A stretch of 64,000 nt of DNA from Flavobacterium saccharophilum (GCF_900142735.1 NZ_FRBY01000002.1:62001-126000), one strand, 5' to 3'; positions 1 to 8,907 are shown, counted from the stretch's first letter. A program made the numbers and translations. The notes: generated from the letters alone by a model not told the origin.

Positions 1-92
1 GACTTTGAATTTTGGGCATTTGTATAATTAGACCAACTTGAAAATAGGGCCGCCAGTGCAAAAGCGAATAAATTAATTGATTTAGTTTTCAT
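1..92 (-). CDS. N-terminus of an exported protein (partial, runs off the window)
   Basis: Thirty codons are visible, from the ATG at 92 to the left edge. The translation starts with a short basic stretch (MKTKSIN) and a hydrophobic core (LFAFALAALFSS), followed by TNAQNS. This is a Sec signal peptide with the cleavage before Gln that is common in Bacteroidota. The mature protein lies outside the window, so no function can be given. It is divergent from ccsBA; a perfect palindrome at 201-214 lies in the shared upstream region and could control it. Confidence 0.6.
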   Translation of the reverse strand, partial: MKTKSINLFAFALAALFSSWSNYTNAQNSK

Positions 93-200
93 GCTTTTAA
101 TTATATGAAGTTTGGTTTGTTAGCTGCTACAATTCTTATAAATGAGTTTTTTTATTAGTTGAAATTTAAAAAATACTTTCATTAATAAAAAAACCAATAA

Positions 201-214
201 TGTAATCGATTACA
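201..214. promoter_or_regulatory. Perfect 14-bp palindrome, possible operator
   Basis: TGTAATCGATTACA is self-complementary with a central CG. That architecture is typical of LacI-family operators (known for the family; the link to this site is inference). It lies 109 bases upstream of the exported-protein start and about 120 bases upstream of the ccsBA promoter, so it more likely controls the leftward gene. Confidence 0.4.
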
Positions 215-334
215 CAAATCTAATAAAAAATATTAAGTATTAAGTAAAAAATTTAACTCAATTATATGACGATTGTTAATGAAACTTAAAAGTAAAACTA
301 GTCTTTTTTGGTTTTTATTAACAAAAGACAAATA

Positions 335-363
335 TTGGAACTCAACATTTTTAAGTACTTTTG
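335..363 (+). promoter_or_regulatory. Bacteroidota sigma-A-type promoter of ccsBA
   Basis: TTG at 335-337, an 18-base spacer, then TACTTTTG at 356-363 match the TTG / TAnnTTTG pattern. Transcription would start near 370, about 25 bases before the ATG at 395. This supports that ATG over the upstream in-frame TTG at 308, which lies before the promoter. Confidence 0.6.
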
Positions 364-394
364 TGGCACTTTTATACAATGTAATTCCTCAGAA

Positions 395-3300
395 ATGGAT
401 AAAAAAATATTCTCTTTTTTGTTTTCTACACGATTAATGGCCGTTCTTTTTTTAACATTTGCAATCGCAATGGGTGTTGGAACTTTTATCGAAAGTAAGT
501 ACAATACTGACACAGCCAGAATTTTAATTTACAATACATGGTGGTTCGAGGCTATAATGGTCTTCTTTATGATCAACTTCTTCGGAAACATCAAACGTTA
601 TCAACTATTAAAAAAGGAAAAATGGGCAACTTTATTGCTGCACGTTGCCTTTATATTTATTCTTTTAGGAGCTTTTATTACACGTTATATTAGTTATGAA
701 GGTGTAATGCCAATTCGCGAAGGGGCAGCTGAAAACCAGATCCTTTCTGAAAAAACATTCTTAACTGTTTTTGCAGATGGAGAATATAAAGGAGAAATGA
801 AACGCAGAGTTTTTGAAAAAAATCTACTGTTATCTCCCGTGACAAATAATGATTTTAGCCTTTCTGGTAAATTTGACGAAACACCTTTTGAAGTTTCCTA
901 TTCAAATTACATTTTGGGAGCTAAAGAAATGGTTAAACAGAATCCTAACGGTACTTTATATCTTAAACTGGTTGAAGCAGGAGAAGGCGGGCGTGAAGAA
1001 CATTTCTTAAAAGAAGGAGAGGTTCAAAATATTCACAATGTATTATTTGCTTTGAATAAGCAGACCGATGGAGCAATTAATATTAATACTACAGGGGAAA
1101 AATATACAATTCAGACACCATTCGAAGGTGAATTTATGCGAATGGCTGATAAATTTAAAGGAAGTGTAACAAAAGATAATGTGCAGCCTTTAATGATGCG
1201 TTCTCTATACAGTATTGGCGATATCAGAATTGTTTTCCCTGATCCGGCTGTTAAAGGAGTTATAGCTTATGAATCAAATAATGATTTTAAAGCAAAAAAC
1301 CATAACGATGCTTTAATTGTAAAATTAAAAGCAGACGGGCAGGAAAAAGAAATTACACTTTTGGGATCTAAAGGTAAAATTGGGGAACCAAAATCAGTTA
1401 AAATTGGTAAGATCGACTACACTTTATTCTATGGAAGTAAGGCATATATTACACCTTTCAAAATTAAACTGAATGATTTTATTGCTACAAAATATCCAGG
1501 GACAGAAAAAAGTTATTCTGCTTTTGAAAGTAAAGTAACCGTTCAGGATTCATCTGAAACTTTTGACGCCAGAATTTATATGAATCATGTATTAGATCAT
1601 AAAGGATATCGTTTTTTTCAATCAGGATTTGATCCGGATGAGAAAGGAACAATTTTATCTGTAAATCATGATTTTTGGGGAACTTCAATTACCTACTTAG
1701 GCTATTTTATGTTATTCTTCGGTTTAATGGCAATTATGTTTACCAAAGGTTCTCGCTTTACAGATTTAAAAAGAAAACTGGAGAAAGTAAAAGAGAAAAA
1801 AGAGAAGCTAATTACTATTTTGGTTTTAATGATTGGTTTAAGTGGTTTTGCTCAGGCTCCACATGTTCACACACCAGGTCATGATCATAATCATTCAGCA
1901 GATCCAAATGACCATGCCAATCACGTTACAGCGGCACCAAGTCAGAGACAATTAGACTCTTTATTGTCAATCTACAAAGCTCCGGAAGCTCATGCTGCCA
2001 AATTTGGACGATTGATCATTCAGGATGCTGGAGGTAGGATGAAGCCAATTAATACTTTTTCATCGGAATTATTAAGAAAGGTAAGTCATGATGACAAGTA
2101 CAATGGAATGAATTCTGATCAGGTATTTTTGTCAATGACGCAATATGCTCAGGTTTGGATTCAGATTCCTATTATTTACATCAAACCAGAAAACGACAGT
2201 ATTCGTAGAATTATCGGGATTGAAAAAGGAGCCAAATTTGCTCCCTTTGTAAAGTTCTTTGATGAAAATGGAAATTATAAACTTTCTCCTTATTTAGACG
2301 CAGCTTATAAAGCAGCTAATCCAAATAGTTTTGAGAAAGATTTTATCGAAACAGATAAGAAAGTAAACTTGATGGAATCTGCATTAAGCGGCAGTATTTT
2401 GAGAATTTTCCCAATTCCAAATGATCCAAATAACAAATGGATTTCATATTTAGAAATTGATCACGCTGGTTTAAAGGGAATAGACGCTACTTATGTAAAG
2501 CAAATTCTTCCTTTGTATTTTAGTGCTTTAAACAATGGTTCAATTTCTAAAAACTTTAATACCGCTGATCAGTTGGTTGAAAGCATTAATGGTTTTCAGA
2601 AGAAATTTGGAAGTAAAGTTCGTCCAAGTGAAAAGAAAATAGATCTTGAAATCGCGTACAACAAATACAATATTTTGCCAAAAATGTTTTATTGGTATTC
2701 GTTGTCTGGAATCTTGATGTTGATGTTTACTTTGTTTAGTATTTTCTTTGATAAAAAGTTTTTGCGCATTACAGTAAATGGTTTTCATATTTTAATTGGG
2801 TTAATATTCGCGCTTCATACCGTAGCTCTAATAGCTCGCTGGTATATCTCAGGACACGCACCGTGGAGTAACGCTTATGAAGCAATTGTGTACGTGGCGT
2901 GGTCAACAATGTTCTTTGGATTGGCTTTTGACAGAAAATCAAAGCTTACGGTGGCATCTGCAGCGTTTGTGACGGCCATGATTTTCATGGCATCAAACGC
3001 CAACTGGGTTGATCCTGAAATTGCCAATTTACAACCTGTTTTGAATTCGTATTGGTTAATGATTCACGTTGCCGTTATTGTGGCAAGTTACGGGCCTACT
3101 GCACTTGGAATGATTCTAGGTTTTGTGGCCTTGGTATTGATCTTCTTTACCAATGAGAAGAACAAAGCCAAAATGGAACTAAACATCAAAGAAATTACCT
3201 ATATCAACGAAATGTCAATTACAATTGGTTTGATTATGTTAACTATTGGTAACTTCTTAGGTGGACAATGGGCCAACGAAAGCTGGGGACGCTACTGGGG

Positions 3301-3607
3301 ATGGGATCCAAAAGAAACCTGGGCTTTGATCTCCATTATGGTTTATGCGTTTGTAATTCATGCTCGTTTTGTTCCATCTTTGAGAGGAAAATGGTTGTTT
3401 AACTTAATGACAATGTACGCTTTTGTTTCAATCTTGTTTACCTATTATGGAGTAAATTTCCACTTAGTTGGATTGCACTCTTACGCAAGTGGAGAAGCTC
3501 ATTCATTAAGCTGGATTTGGTATTCATTAGGAACAATAACTTTAATAGGAATTGTTACGTATCCGAAATACAGCAAATATTATAAAACTAAAAAAGTCAA
3601 AAAATAG
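395..3607 (+). CDS. ccsBA: Cytochrome c biogenesis protein, ResB-CcsA fusion (system II)
   Basis: A protein of about 1070 residues that joins both halves of the system II haem-handling complex. This complex carries haem across the inner membrane and attaches it to apocytochrome c. The N-terminal part resembles ResB/Ccs1, with three membrane segments in the first 110 residues and a large periplasmic domain ending in a membrane helix near 440. The C-terminal part is CcsA, with multiple helices, GHAPWSNAYE near 815 and the tryptophan-rich haem motif WGRYWGWDPKE near 965. Between them, after a second signal-like hydrophobic helix near 480, lies a His-rich stretch (about residues 488-510) that could bind metal or haem. 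The ATG at 395 is chosen because a promoter sits just upstream. Single-gene unit ending at a shared terminator. Confidence 0.93.
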   Translation: MDKKIFSFLFSTRLMAVLFLTFAIAMGVGTFIESKYNTDTARILIYNTWWFEAIMVFFMINFFGNIKRYQLLKKEKWATLLLHVAFIFILLGAFITRYISYEGVMPIREGAAENQILSEKTFLTVFADGEYKGEMKRRVFEKNLLLSPVTNNDFSLSGKFDETPFEVSYSNYILGAKEMVKQNPNGTLYLKLVEAGEGGREEHFLKEGEVQNIHNVLFALNKQTDGAININTTGEKYTIQTPFEGEFMRMADKFKGSVTKDNVQPLMMRSLYSIGDIRIVFPDPAVKGVIAYESNNDFKAKNHNDALIVKLKADGQEKEITLLGSKGKIGEPKSVKIGKIDYTLFYGSKAYITPFKIKLNDFIATKYPGTEKSYSAFESKVTVQDSSETFDARIYMNHVLDHKGYRFFQSGFDPDEKGTILSVNHDFWGTSITYLGYFMLFFGLMAIMFTKGSRFTDLKRKLEKVKEKKEKLITILVLMIGLSGFAQAPHVHTPGHDHNHSADPNDHANHVTAAPSQRQLDSLLSIYKAPEAHAAKFGRLIIQDAGGRMKPINTFSSELLRKVSHDDKYNGMNSDQVFLSMTQYAQVWIQIPIIYIKPENDSIRRIIGIEKGAKFAPFVKFFDENGNYKLSPYLDAAYKAANPNSFEKDFIETDKKVNLMESALSGSILRIFPIPNDPNNKWISYLEIDHAGLKGIDATYVKQILPLYFSALNNGSISKNFNTADQLVESINGFQKKFGSKVRPSEKKIDLEIAYNKYNILPKMFYWYSLSGILMLMFTLFSIFFDKKFLRITVNGFHILIGLIFALHTVALIARWYISGHAPWSNAYEAIVYVAWSTMFFGLAFDRKSKLTVASAAFVTAMIFMASNANWVDPEIANLQPVLNSYWLMIHVAVIVASYGPTALGMILGFVALVLIFFTNEKNKAKMELNIKEITYINEMSITIGLIMLTIGNFLGGQWANESWGRYWGWDPKETWALISIMVYAFVIHARFVPSLRGKWLFNLMTMYAFVSILFTYYGVNFHLVGLHSYASGEAHSLSWIWYSLGTITLIGIVTYPKYSKYYKTKKVKK

Positions 3608-3635
3608 ATAATTATTGAAAGTAATTATTAATTCA

Positions 3636-3670
3636 TAAAAAAGGTTCAACATTACGTTGAACCTTTTTTT
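3636..3670. terminator. Bidirectional terminator between ccsBA and acr3
   Basis: GGTTCAAC (3643-3650) pairs with GTTGAACC (3656-3663) around a 5-base loop. The stem is flanked by an A-run on the left and a T-run on the right, so it can stop transcription from both converging genes. Confidence 0.85.
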
Positions 3671-3719
3671 ATGAATTACTTGAAACAATTTATTTATATA
3701 GCAATAAGACTTTTTGGGT

Positions 3720-4781
3720 TTAAGAGAAATATCTTTTTCTAAACCAAAAAGCAACATTTACTAAAGCTATTAATGCAGGAACCTCTACTAAGGGGCCAAT
3801 AACACCTGCAAAGGCCTGACCACTATTTATACCGAATACCCCAATAGCTACCGCGATTGCCAATTCAAAATTATTGCCAGTCGCCGTAAAGGCAATTGCA
3901 GTGCTTTTTGAATAATCAGCGCCAAAATATTTTCCAATGAAGAAACTTATTAGAAACATTATAACAAAATAAAGTACCAGCGGAATGGCAATACGTATCA
4001 CATCCATCGGAATCTGAACAATCAGTTCACCTTTCAGACTAAACATCAGTACAATTGTAAAAAGCAGCGCAATCAAAGTAATGGGGGAGATGAAAGGGAT
4101 ATACTTACGCTGAAACCATTCTTCACCTTTTAATTTTATCAAAACATAACGACTAGTAATTCCCAAAGCAAAAGGAATTCCTAAATAGATTCCAACACTT
4201 TCTGCAATTTGCTTAATGCTGATATCAATGTTAAAACCAGTATAACCAAAATAAGGTGGCAATACGGTAATAAAAAGATACGCATAAAAACTATAAAGCA
4301 AAACCTGAAAAATACTATTTAAAGCGATTAATCCGGCAGCATATTCTCTGTTTCCATCGGCTAAGTCATTCCAAACGACAACCATGGCAATACAACGAGC
4401 TAATCCAATTAAAATCAGGCCCATCATATAATCAGGATAATCTTTTAAGAAAACTAATGCTAAAAGAAACATTAAAATTGGACCTATAATCCAGTTTAAA
4501 AACAAGGAGGCTCCTAATATTTTGGTATTTTTAAAAACGCTACCCATTTGTTCATACTTCACTTTTGCTAACGGAGGATACATCATCAAAATAAGTCCAA
4601 TAGCAAGTGGAATATTTGTTGTTCCACTGGAGAAAGAATTAATTATGCTCCCACTTGATGGAACAAAATATCCAATAGAAATACCAACTGCCATAGCAAG
4701 GAAAATCCAAAGGGTTAAAAAACGATCAAGAAAACCAAGTTTTTTTCGTTCTGCAGCTGGGGCGCAATGATTTACTGGCAT
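3720..4781 (-). CDS. acr3: Arsenite efflux permease, ACR3 family
   Basis: A 353-residue membrane protein with about ten hydrophobic segments, the usual size for ACR3 carriers that export arsenite (and sometimes antimonite) using the proton-motive force. The hallmark fourth-helix motif [12 protein letters not shown] is present with the essential cysteine at residue 130, and the late-helix sequence [15 protein letters not shown] is also typical. It is the last gene of the leftward arsR-DUF6428-arsC-acr3 operon. Its ATG follows the arsC stop after one base (TAATATG), which suggests translational coupling. The arsenite it exports would come from the upstream arsenate reductase. Confidence 0.93.
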   Translation of the reverse strand: MPVNHCAPAAERKKLGFLDRFLTLWIFLAMAVGISIGYFVPSSGSIINSFSSGTTNIPLAIGLILMMYPPLAKVKYEQMGSVFKNTKILGASLFLNWIIGPILMFLLALVFLKDYPDYMMGLILIGLARCIAMVVVWNDLADGNREYAAGLIALNSIFQVLLYSFYAYLFITVLPPYFGYTGFNIDISIKQIAESVGIYLGIPFALGITSRYVLIKLKGEEWFQRKYIPFISPITLIALLFTIVLMFSLKGELIVQIPMDVIRIAIPLVLYFVIMFLISFFIGKYFGADYSKSTAIAFTATGNNFELAIAVAIGVFGINSGQAFAGVIGPLVEVPALIALVNVAFWFRKRYFS

Positions 4782-4782
4782 A

Positions 4783-5412
4783 TTATTTTTTTAATTCAGA
4801 AAAAACATATAACATTTCAGTCGCAATCTGCAAGCTTCGTTCCTGATATTTTTCGGTTTGTTGTGGTGAATTATCAAAAGCTTTAGGGTCTTCAAAAGTA
4901 ATAGGAATACGTTTTGCTGCACCCGCAATAAAAGGGCATCCATCGTCTGCTTGTGAGCAGGTCATAATAGCTGCAAAATCATTTTCCGGATTAAAAACAT
5001 GATCATACTTTTTCGAAAATCCGATTACAGGAGATTGTGCTGCTGCAAATTTTATCGCATAAACTGGATTACTTCCCTTGGAAAGTACTTCAATAAGAAA
5101 CCCTGATTTTTCAAGAGTTTCTGCAACTTTTGGAAATAATGCTGTGGCTTCCGTTCCGCCAGAATAGCAAAAAACATTTTTTACATCAAAATGATAGGCC
5201 GCCGTTTGCGCCCAAACCTGCGATAAATGACTCCGTCTTGAGTTGTGGGTACAAATAAAGTTTAATCTGATCTCTAGATTTCCATTTACCTTTGACCGGA
5301 TAAAATCAATCAGAGGTTGTAATGTTTGTTTACGATCTGCTGTAATATTTTCAAAATCAAATAAAGAAACAGTTTTATTTAATTCTGATAATAAAGTATT
5401 TGAATTTGACAT
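4783..5412 (-). CDS. arsC: Arsenate reductase, low-molecular-weight phosphatase type
   Basis: A 209-residue cytoplasmic enzyme that reduces arsenate to arsenite for export. The LMW-phosphatase P-loop CTHNSRRS carries the nucleophile Cys54 and Arg60 (CX5R). Cysteines in [11 protein letters not shown] (near residues 143-151) fit the disulfide relay of thioredoxin-linked ArsC enzymes, and EDPKAFD supplies the general-acid Asp region. It is longer than the 130-residue Bacillus enzyme because of about 45 extra N-terminal residues, as in other Bacteroidota homologues. It lies between the DUF6428 gene (16-base gap) and acr3 (1-base gap). Confidence 0.9.
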   Translation of the reverse strand: MSNSNTLLSELNKTVSLFDFENITADRKQTLQPLIDFIRSKVNGNLEIRLNFICTHNSRRSHLSQVWAQTAAYHFDVKNVFCYSGGTEATALFPKVAETLEKSGFLIEVLSKGSNPVYAIKFAAAQSPVIGFSKKYDHVFNPENDFAAIMTCSQADDGCPFIAGAAKRIPITFEDPKAFDNSPQQTEKYQERSLQIATEMLYVFSELKK

Positions 5413-5428
5413 TTTTTCTAAGAATTAA

Positions 5429-5902
5429 TTAGCAGCATCCGCCACCAGGTGTGCAAGAATTGGCAGTATCGGCATTTAATTGGGTAAGTTTTAATTTGGG
5501 TTTCTCAGATGGAACTCCACATTGTTCCTGCGCTAAGCAAGCTGTCTTTTTATTAAGTAGTTCAAAATCTTTTCCGTTAAAACCTAAGTCATATTTGCCA
5601 ATTGTAGTATCCTGATATTCGACTTCGATTTCATGATCTTCTATTCCCAAAACTTTTTCTGAAAGCTCAATAATATGAATTAATTTTTGAGGTTTTAAAC
5701 GGTGTTCAAAATCATTGGCATCCCAAAGTTGGAAATTCACAACGGTTTCTTTTCTAACGGTTCCGCCACAATCAATAAAGTTTTTGGTAATTAAACCCAC
5801 TTCGGTAACATGAAAATGTTCCGGAACAAAGCTCCCGTTAGGTAATTGAAAATTTACTGTTTCAACAGTAGTAAGCAATTTTTTAATTTCTGAAAGTTTC
5901 AT
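5429..5902 (-). CDS. DUF6428-family protein of the arsenic operon
   Basis: 157 residues, no signal peptide or membrane helix. The body looks like the family annotated as DUF6428, found in ars operons of Bacteroidota; I recognise it by sequence style and context only. Cysteines lie in DCGGTV, in TACLAQEQCG near residues 127-133 and in a C-terminal CTPGGGCC tail, so thiol binding of As(III) or another soft metal is plausible. It sits 18 bases after arsR and 16 bases before arsC, so it is co-transcribed. An arsenic chaperone or sensor role is inference; its biochemical function is not established to my knowledge. Confidence 0.7.
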   Translation of the reverse strand: MKLSEIKKLLTTVETVNFQLPNGSFVPEHFHVTEVGLITKNFIDCGGTVRKETVVNFQLWDANDFEHRLKPQKLIHIIELSEKVLGIEDHEIEVEYQDTTIGKYDLGFNGKDFELLNKKTACLAQEQCGVPSEKPKLKLTQLNADTANSCTPGGGCC

Positions 5903-5920
5903 AATAATCTGATTTAATAA

Positions 5921-6253
5921 TTAGCAACATTCTTTTTTATTTTTCTCAATATGAAGCGCGATAGTTTCAAAGAAACCTTTTATTTTTTCAAAACCAGCTT
6001 CGTTAATGCAGTAACAAATAGCGTTTCCATCAATATTACCTTTTATTAGACCTGCGCTCTTAAGTTCTTTTAAATGCTGTGAAACAGTTGGCTGCGAAAG
6101 AGGTAGTTCGTTCACAATGTCACCACAAATACATGTATTTACTTTTAAAAGGTATTCTATAATAGCAATTCGTGCCGGATGGCCTAAAGCTTTTGTTAAA
6201 GTAGCCAGTTCGTTTTGATGATCTGTAAAGTGATCTGATTTAGATGCTCCCAT
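5921..6253 (-). CDS. arsR: ArsR/SmtB-family arsenic-responsive repressor
   Basis: A 110-residue winged-helix protein. The helix-turn-helix (LSQPTVSQHLKELKSAGLI) is preceded by NTCICGDI, whose cysteines 41 and 43 match the As(III)-binding pair of the ArsR family (ELCVCDL type). A terminal CC pair may add a ligand. The ATG at 6253 is chosen; the in-frame upstream TTG at 6274 lies inside the promoter/operator palindrome and is unlikely to be translated. First gene of the ars operon, so it is expected to repress itself and arsC/acr3 until arsenite binds. Confidence 0.92.
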   Translation of the reverse strand: MGASKSDHFTDHQNELATLTKALGHPARIAIIEYLLKVNTCICGDIVNELPLSQPTVSQHLKELKSAGLIKGNIDGNAICYCINEAGFEKIKGFFETIALHIEKNKKECC

Positions 6254-6265
6254 TGTTTTATATTT

Positions 6266-6279
6266 ATATTGCAATATTA
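6266..6279 (-). promoter_or_regulatory. ArsR operator overlapping the -7 element
   Basis: The palindrome ATATTGCAATAT (6266-6277) lies 13 bases before the arsR ATG. Read on the minus strand it overlaps TAATATTG (6279-6272), one mismatch from the Bacteroidota -7 consensus TAnnTTTG. A repressor bound here would block promoter recognition. Confidence 0.55.
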
Positions 6280-6295
6280 CGATATAGATTCTAAT

Positions 6296-6329
6296 AAAAA
6301 AAGAAAATAACGCATTATTTTCTTTTTTT
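6296..6329 (-). terminator. Terminator downstream of the DUF3667 gene
   Basis: A 15-base inverted repeat (6296-6310 with 6315-6329, loop CGCA) rich in A/T ends in a T-run on the minus strand. It separates the DUF3667 gene from the ars promoter. Confidence 0.6.
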
Positions 6330-6346
6330 ACTCGTCTAACCCATGC

Positions 6347-7081
6347 TTAATCAGTCATTTTTCCAGACAATACTAGAACTATGGCTACTATAAGTAAGAA
6401 ACAGGTTAAAAATATAATATGACTTAGTAGCGTTAACAAGAATGCTTTTGTTTTTGACATCTTATTAAAAAATTGAATGTTAGTCCAAAATGTCAAAATA
6501 ACTCCTATTATATAAGTCATCGTTGAAAACTTCTCAACATGATTTTTACTACTTAAATATAATAGGATAGGAAATGTCAAAATTTGTACAAAGAGTCTTT
6601 GTGAAGCTTTGAAAGTATTGAGAACAAAAAATTCAAAAAAATTATAACCTTGTTTCCTGAATACTATAAAGGTTCCAATAGTATAAATTGGTATAGTAGC
6701 AATGGTTACCCATGAAAAATGTGCTGCCATCCATTCGTTGTAATCACTCAAATCTATACCATCATCATTGGTATTTGCAAATATATTGATTTCGTAATAA
6801 TGACATAAAAACCCGTATAAAGCCCCAAGAACAGCAACTAACGACAAAGGCTTAAAATGTTTCACACGTTTCCCTTCGATAAATTCTCTGATTGAATGTC
6901 CAGGTCTTGTAAATAATTGCTTTAAAGAATAGGGAATTCCTTCGTCAAAATGCAATAGACCATGTTGGATATCATGCCATAAAAAATGAGCATTAATCTT
7001 ATGTGTTTCGGCCGTCTGTCCACAGTTGTTACAGTAGTGGCCTTTAAAAATCTTATTACAGTTTTTACAGATTATTTCCAT
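6347..7081 (-). CDS. DUF3667 membrane protein with N-terminal zinc ribbon
   Basis: 244 residues. Four cysteines at the N-terminus (C5, C8, C17, C20 in CKNC...CNNCG) form a zinc-ribbon-like knuckle. It is followed by about 60 soluble residues containing RPGHSIREFIEGKR, a phrase typical of DUF3667, and then four to five hydrophobic helices. The function of the family is unknown. It is 31 bases downstream of the DoxX-like gene on the same strand and could be co-transcribed with it. Confidence 0.75.
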   Translation of the reverse strand: MEIICKNCNKIFKGHYCNNCGQTAETHKINAHFLWHDIQHGLLHFDEGIPYSLKQLFTRPGHSIREFIEGKRVKHFKPLSLVAVLGALYGFLCHYYEINIFANTNDDGIDLSDYNEWMAAHFSWVTIATIPIYTIGTFIVFRKQGYNFFEFFVLNTFKASQRLFVQILTFPILLYLSSKNHVEKFSTMTYIIGVILTFWTNIQFFNKMSKTKAFLLTLLSHIIFLTCFLLIVAIVLVLSGKMTD

Positions 7082-7112
7082 TCTAATTTTCTTTATAATT
7101 TTTTATTTCAAA

Positions 7113-7499
7113 TTATTCAATTGCATTCTTTTTAAAACCATTAGGAAACATAATAGCGAATAGCACTACAATCAATAAAAAGTTGTATTCAACGCCATTT
7201 CTTCCTCCGCCAACTACAAACCAGCCTTCTTCAAAATGAACTAAAACAATTCCCATTAGTAAAACAAAAATGGTTACAAATCCTGCCAGTTTTATATATT
7301 TATTCAGGATTAAAAGTAGCGCTGCCACCACATGTGATAATTTAATTGACCAGGCGAGAAAAACACCAAAAGGAGCAAACCCAATCTGATTCAGATATAA
7401 ATTCCCGAAATCATTAATACCGTTATTAAACATTCCGAAAACGGAGTGGGTGAGAAGAATAATGGCCACAGCAATTCTTAATAGTAAAGTTCCGTTCAT
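7113..7499 (-). CDS. DoxX-family small membrane protein
   Basis: 128 residues with four predicted membrane helices and the loose features of DoxX proteins: LLLRIAVAIILLTHS at the start and a GRNGVEYNFLLI segment before the last helix. Some DoxX relatives take part in quinol or thiol redox processes, but sequence gives no substrate here. It lies downstream of a terminator that closes the sigma/anti-sigma operon, so it probably has its own promoter. Confidence 0.75.
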   Translation of the reverse strand: MNGTLLLRIAVAIILLTHSVFGMFNNGINDFGNLYLNQIGFAPFGVFLAWSIKLSHVVAALLLILNKYIKLAGFVTIFVLLMGIVLVHFEEGWFVVGGGRNGVEYNFLLIVVLFAIMFPNGFKKNAIE

Positions 7500-7534
7500 G
7501 ATTTGTTTTTGTTAGTTGAATTAAAAATAATAAA

Positions 7535-7567
7535 AAAACGCACATTAAATAAATTAATATGCGTTTT
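7535..7567 (-). terminator. Terminator of the sigma/anti-sigma operon
   Basis: AAAACGCA (7535-7542) pairs with TGCGTTTT (7560-7567). On the minus strand the stem follows the anti-sigma stop codon and runs into T residues. Confidence 0.65.
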
Positions 7568-7588
7568 GAGTTTTAAGCGACCTTTATT

Positions 7589-8377
7589 TTATACTTTTCC
7601 TAAAGTATACAATTGTGTCATTGTTGGTGTTAAGCTTCCTCCAGCTGGCTCAAGCGTAATTCCAAAGGCTTCAGCTTCGTTAGTACGATCTACAGCGAAT
7701 ATTTTATTTGAGTTCCCTTCAAAATCGCTTAATAAACCAATACTTGTTGGTGTAAGCACCGGACTTAATTTAAGAGCCCAAACCTGGTAAACCATTCCTT
7801 TTGGTGGTTTTGGTAAACCTGCGGCATCAATATAAGTTGTTTTGGTGTCTTTGTTCCAATACACTTTTGCAAATGATGTCGGCGAAACAGCCTGACCACC
7901 AAGTGTCACACCAGTGTTTTTAATGTCTCTAACAATAGTTAAATTCTTTTCTGTTTCTTTATTTTGCTGATCTAAGTAAGCAAACTCTCTTTCGATTTTA
8001 GTTTTTTCGTTACCAACCGTTGCAATGGCATCTTTGGTTTTAGTTAATTCTAAAGTTTGATACCCAAGTCCCAAAAGTAAAAGAACTGCCGCGGCCCAGC
8101 CTACATATTGAGACCATTTCGAAGCAGGTTTCATTTCTACTACTTTGCCATGTTTCAATTCTAAACGAGCTTTTATTTTCTCAAAATTCGCTACCGAATG
8201 AAAAGGAGAGAAACTTGACGATAATGCTACAATTGCTTTTTCTATCGAAATGATTTCCTGATCAACTTCTGGGCTTTTTTTAGCCATTTCGGCTATTTCT
8301 ATATTTTCAGTTTCGGTCAATAAACCATAAACGTAAAGTTCTAGAATTCCTGAGTCTATATATTCTTGTGCTTCCAT
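7589..8377 (-). CDS. Anti-sigma factor, RskA (anti-sigma-K) type
   Basis: 262 residues. The N-terminal cytoplasmic part (1-80; EYIDSGILELYVYGLL) is the sigma-binding domain of anti-sigma-K factors. One membrane helix spans about 92-108, a charged coiled-coil segment covers about 112-150, and a periplasmic RskA-like C-terminal domain follows (KPPKGMVYQVWAL, GITLEPAGGS). Its ATG overlaps the sigma-factor stop by one base (TAATG), so the two are translationally coupled. It is expected to hold the adjacent ECF sigma factor inactive at the membrane until a signal triggers release. The signal is unknown. Confidence 0.88.
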   Translation of the reverse strand: MEAQEYIDSGILELYVYGLLTETENIEIAEMAKKSPEVDQEIISIEKAIVALSSSFSPFHSVANFEKIKARLELKHGKVVEMKPASKWSQYVGWAAAVLLLLGLGYQTLELTKTKDAIATVGNEKTKIEREFAYLDQQNKETEKNLTIVRDIKNTGVTLGGQAVSPTSFAKVYWNKDTKTTYIDAAGLPKPPKGMVYQVWALKLSPVLTPTSIGLLSDFEGNSNKIFAVDRTNEAEAFGITLEPAGGSLTPTMTQLYTLGKV

Positions 8378-8907
8378 TATATTTTAAGATAATTACGTAA
8401 GTCGTTAATACAGTTTCTGTTTTGCGTTTTGATAGTTCCCAATGGCATTGCCAATTCTTCTGAAGCTTCTTGTTGGGTATATCCTTTAAAAAATAATAAA
8501 TCAATAATTTCAATACATTTTGGTTTCAGTTTTTTGACGAATTCCTGAATCCCAATAGTATCAATTCTATTTACTAATTTATTACTGTCGTCTAACAGAT
8601 GTACGAAATTATCTGAGGGAAGGTTTTTTTGGCTGTTATTAAAATCTTTAGATCTTAATTTATCTATAGAGGTATTTCGGGCTATATTAAGGATCCAAGT
8701 GTAAAAACGACCTTTACTTTCGTTGTAAGAATCAATATTTTTCCAGATTTTGACAAAAACTTCCTGCAAAACATCTTCAGCTTCTTCTCTGTTTCGGATT
8801 AGAACATTGATGACCGAAAATAAACTTTTGGAATACATATCATACAAGTGGGTAAAAGCTCTTTCGTCTTTCTTGTAGATTAAAACTAATAATTCTTCTT
8901 GACTCAT
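8377..8907 (-). CDS. ECF-type RNA polymerase sigma factor
   Basis: 176 residues with the two domains of an ECF sigma-70 factor. Region 2 (about 18-85) contains REEAEDVLQEVFVKIWKNI and the -10-binding RFYTWILNIARN. Region 4 (about 115-170) contains IIDLLFFKGYTQQEASEEL and PLGTIKTQNRN, the promoter -35 helix-turn-helix. It is encoded directly before, and overlapping, its membrane anti-sigma factor, an arrangement like sigK-rskA. Target genes cannot be read from this window. Confidence 0.92.
   Translation of the reverse strand: MSQEELLVLIYKKDERAFTHLYDMYSKSLFSVINVLIRNREEAEDVLQEVFVKIWKNIDSYNESKGRFYTWILNIARNTSIDKLRSKDFNNSQKNLPSDNFVHLLDDSNKLVNRIDTIGIQEFVKKLKPKCIEIIDLLFFKGYTQQEASEELAMPLGTIKTQNRNCINDLRNYLKI

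Larger units (their letters stand above)
93..394. other. Divergent intergenic region with palindrome and ccsBA promoter
   Basis: About 300 AT-rich bases between the exported-protein start (leftward) and ccsBA (rightward). It holds the perfect palindrome TGTAATCGATTACA at 201-214 and a Bacteroidota-type promoter at 335-363. I see no convincing small ORF. Confidence 0.6.

Noticed and set aside
308..394. TTG-started 29-residue extension of ccsBA
   Set aside because: It begins upstream of the promoter and does not resemble family N-termini.
1855..1930. Signal-peptide-like helix in the middle of ccsBA as start of a separate gene
   Set aside because: The frame is continuous without a stop or promoter, and ResB-CcsA fusions are normal in this phylum.
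6254..6274. TTG-started extension of ArsR
   Set aside because: It lies inside the operator palindrome and promoter; the ATG at 6253 is normal for the family.
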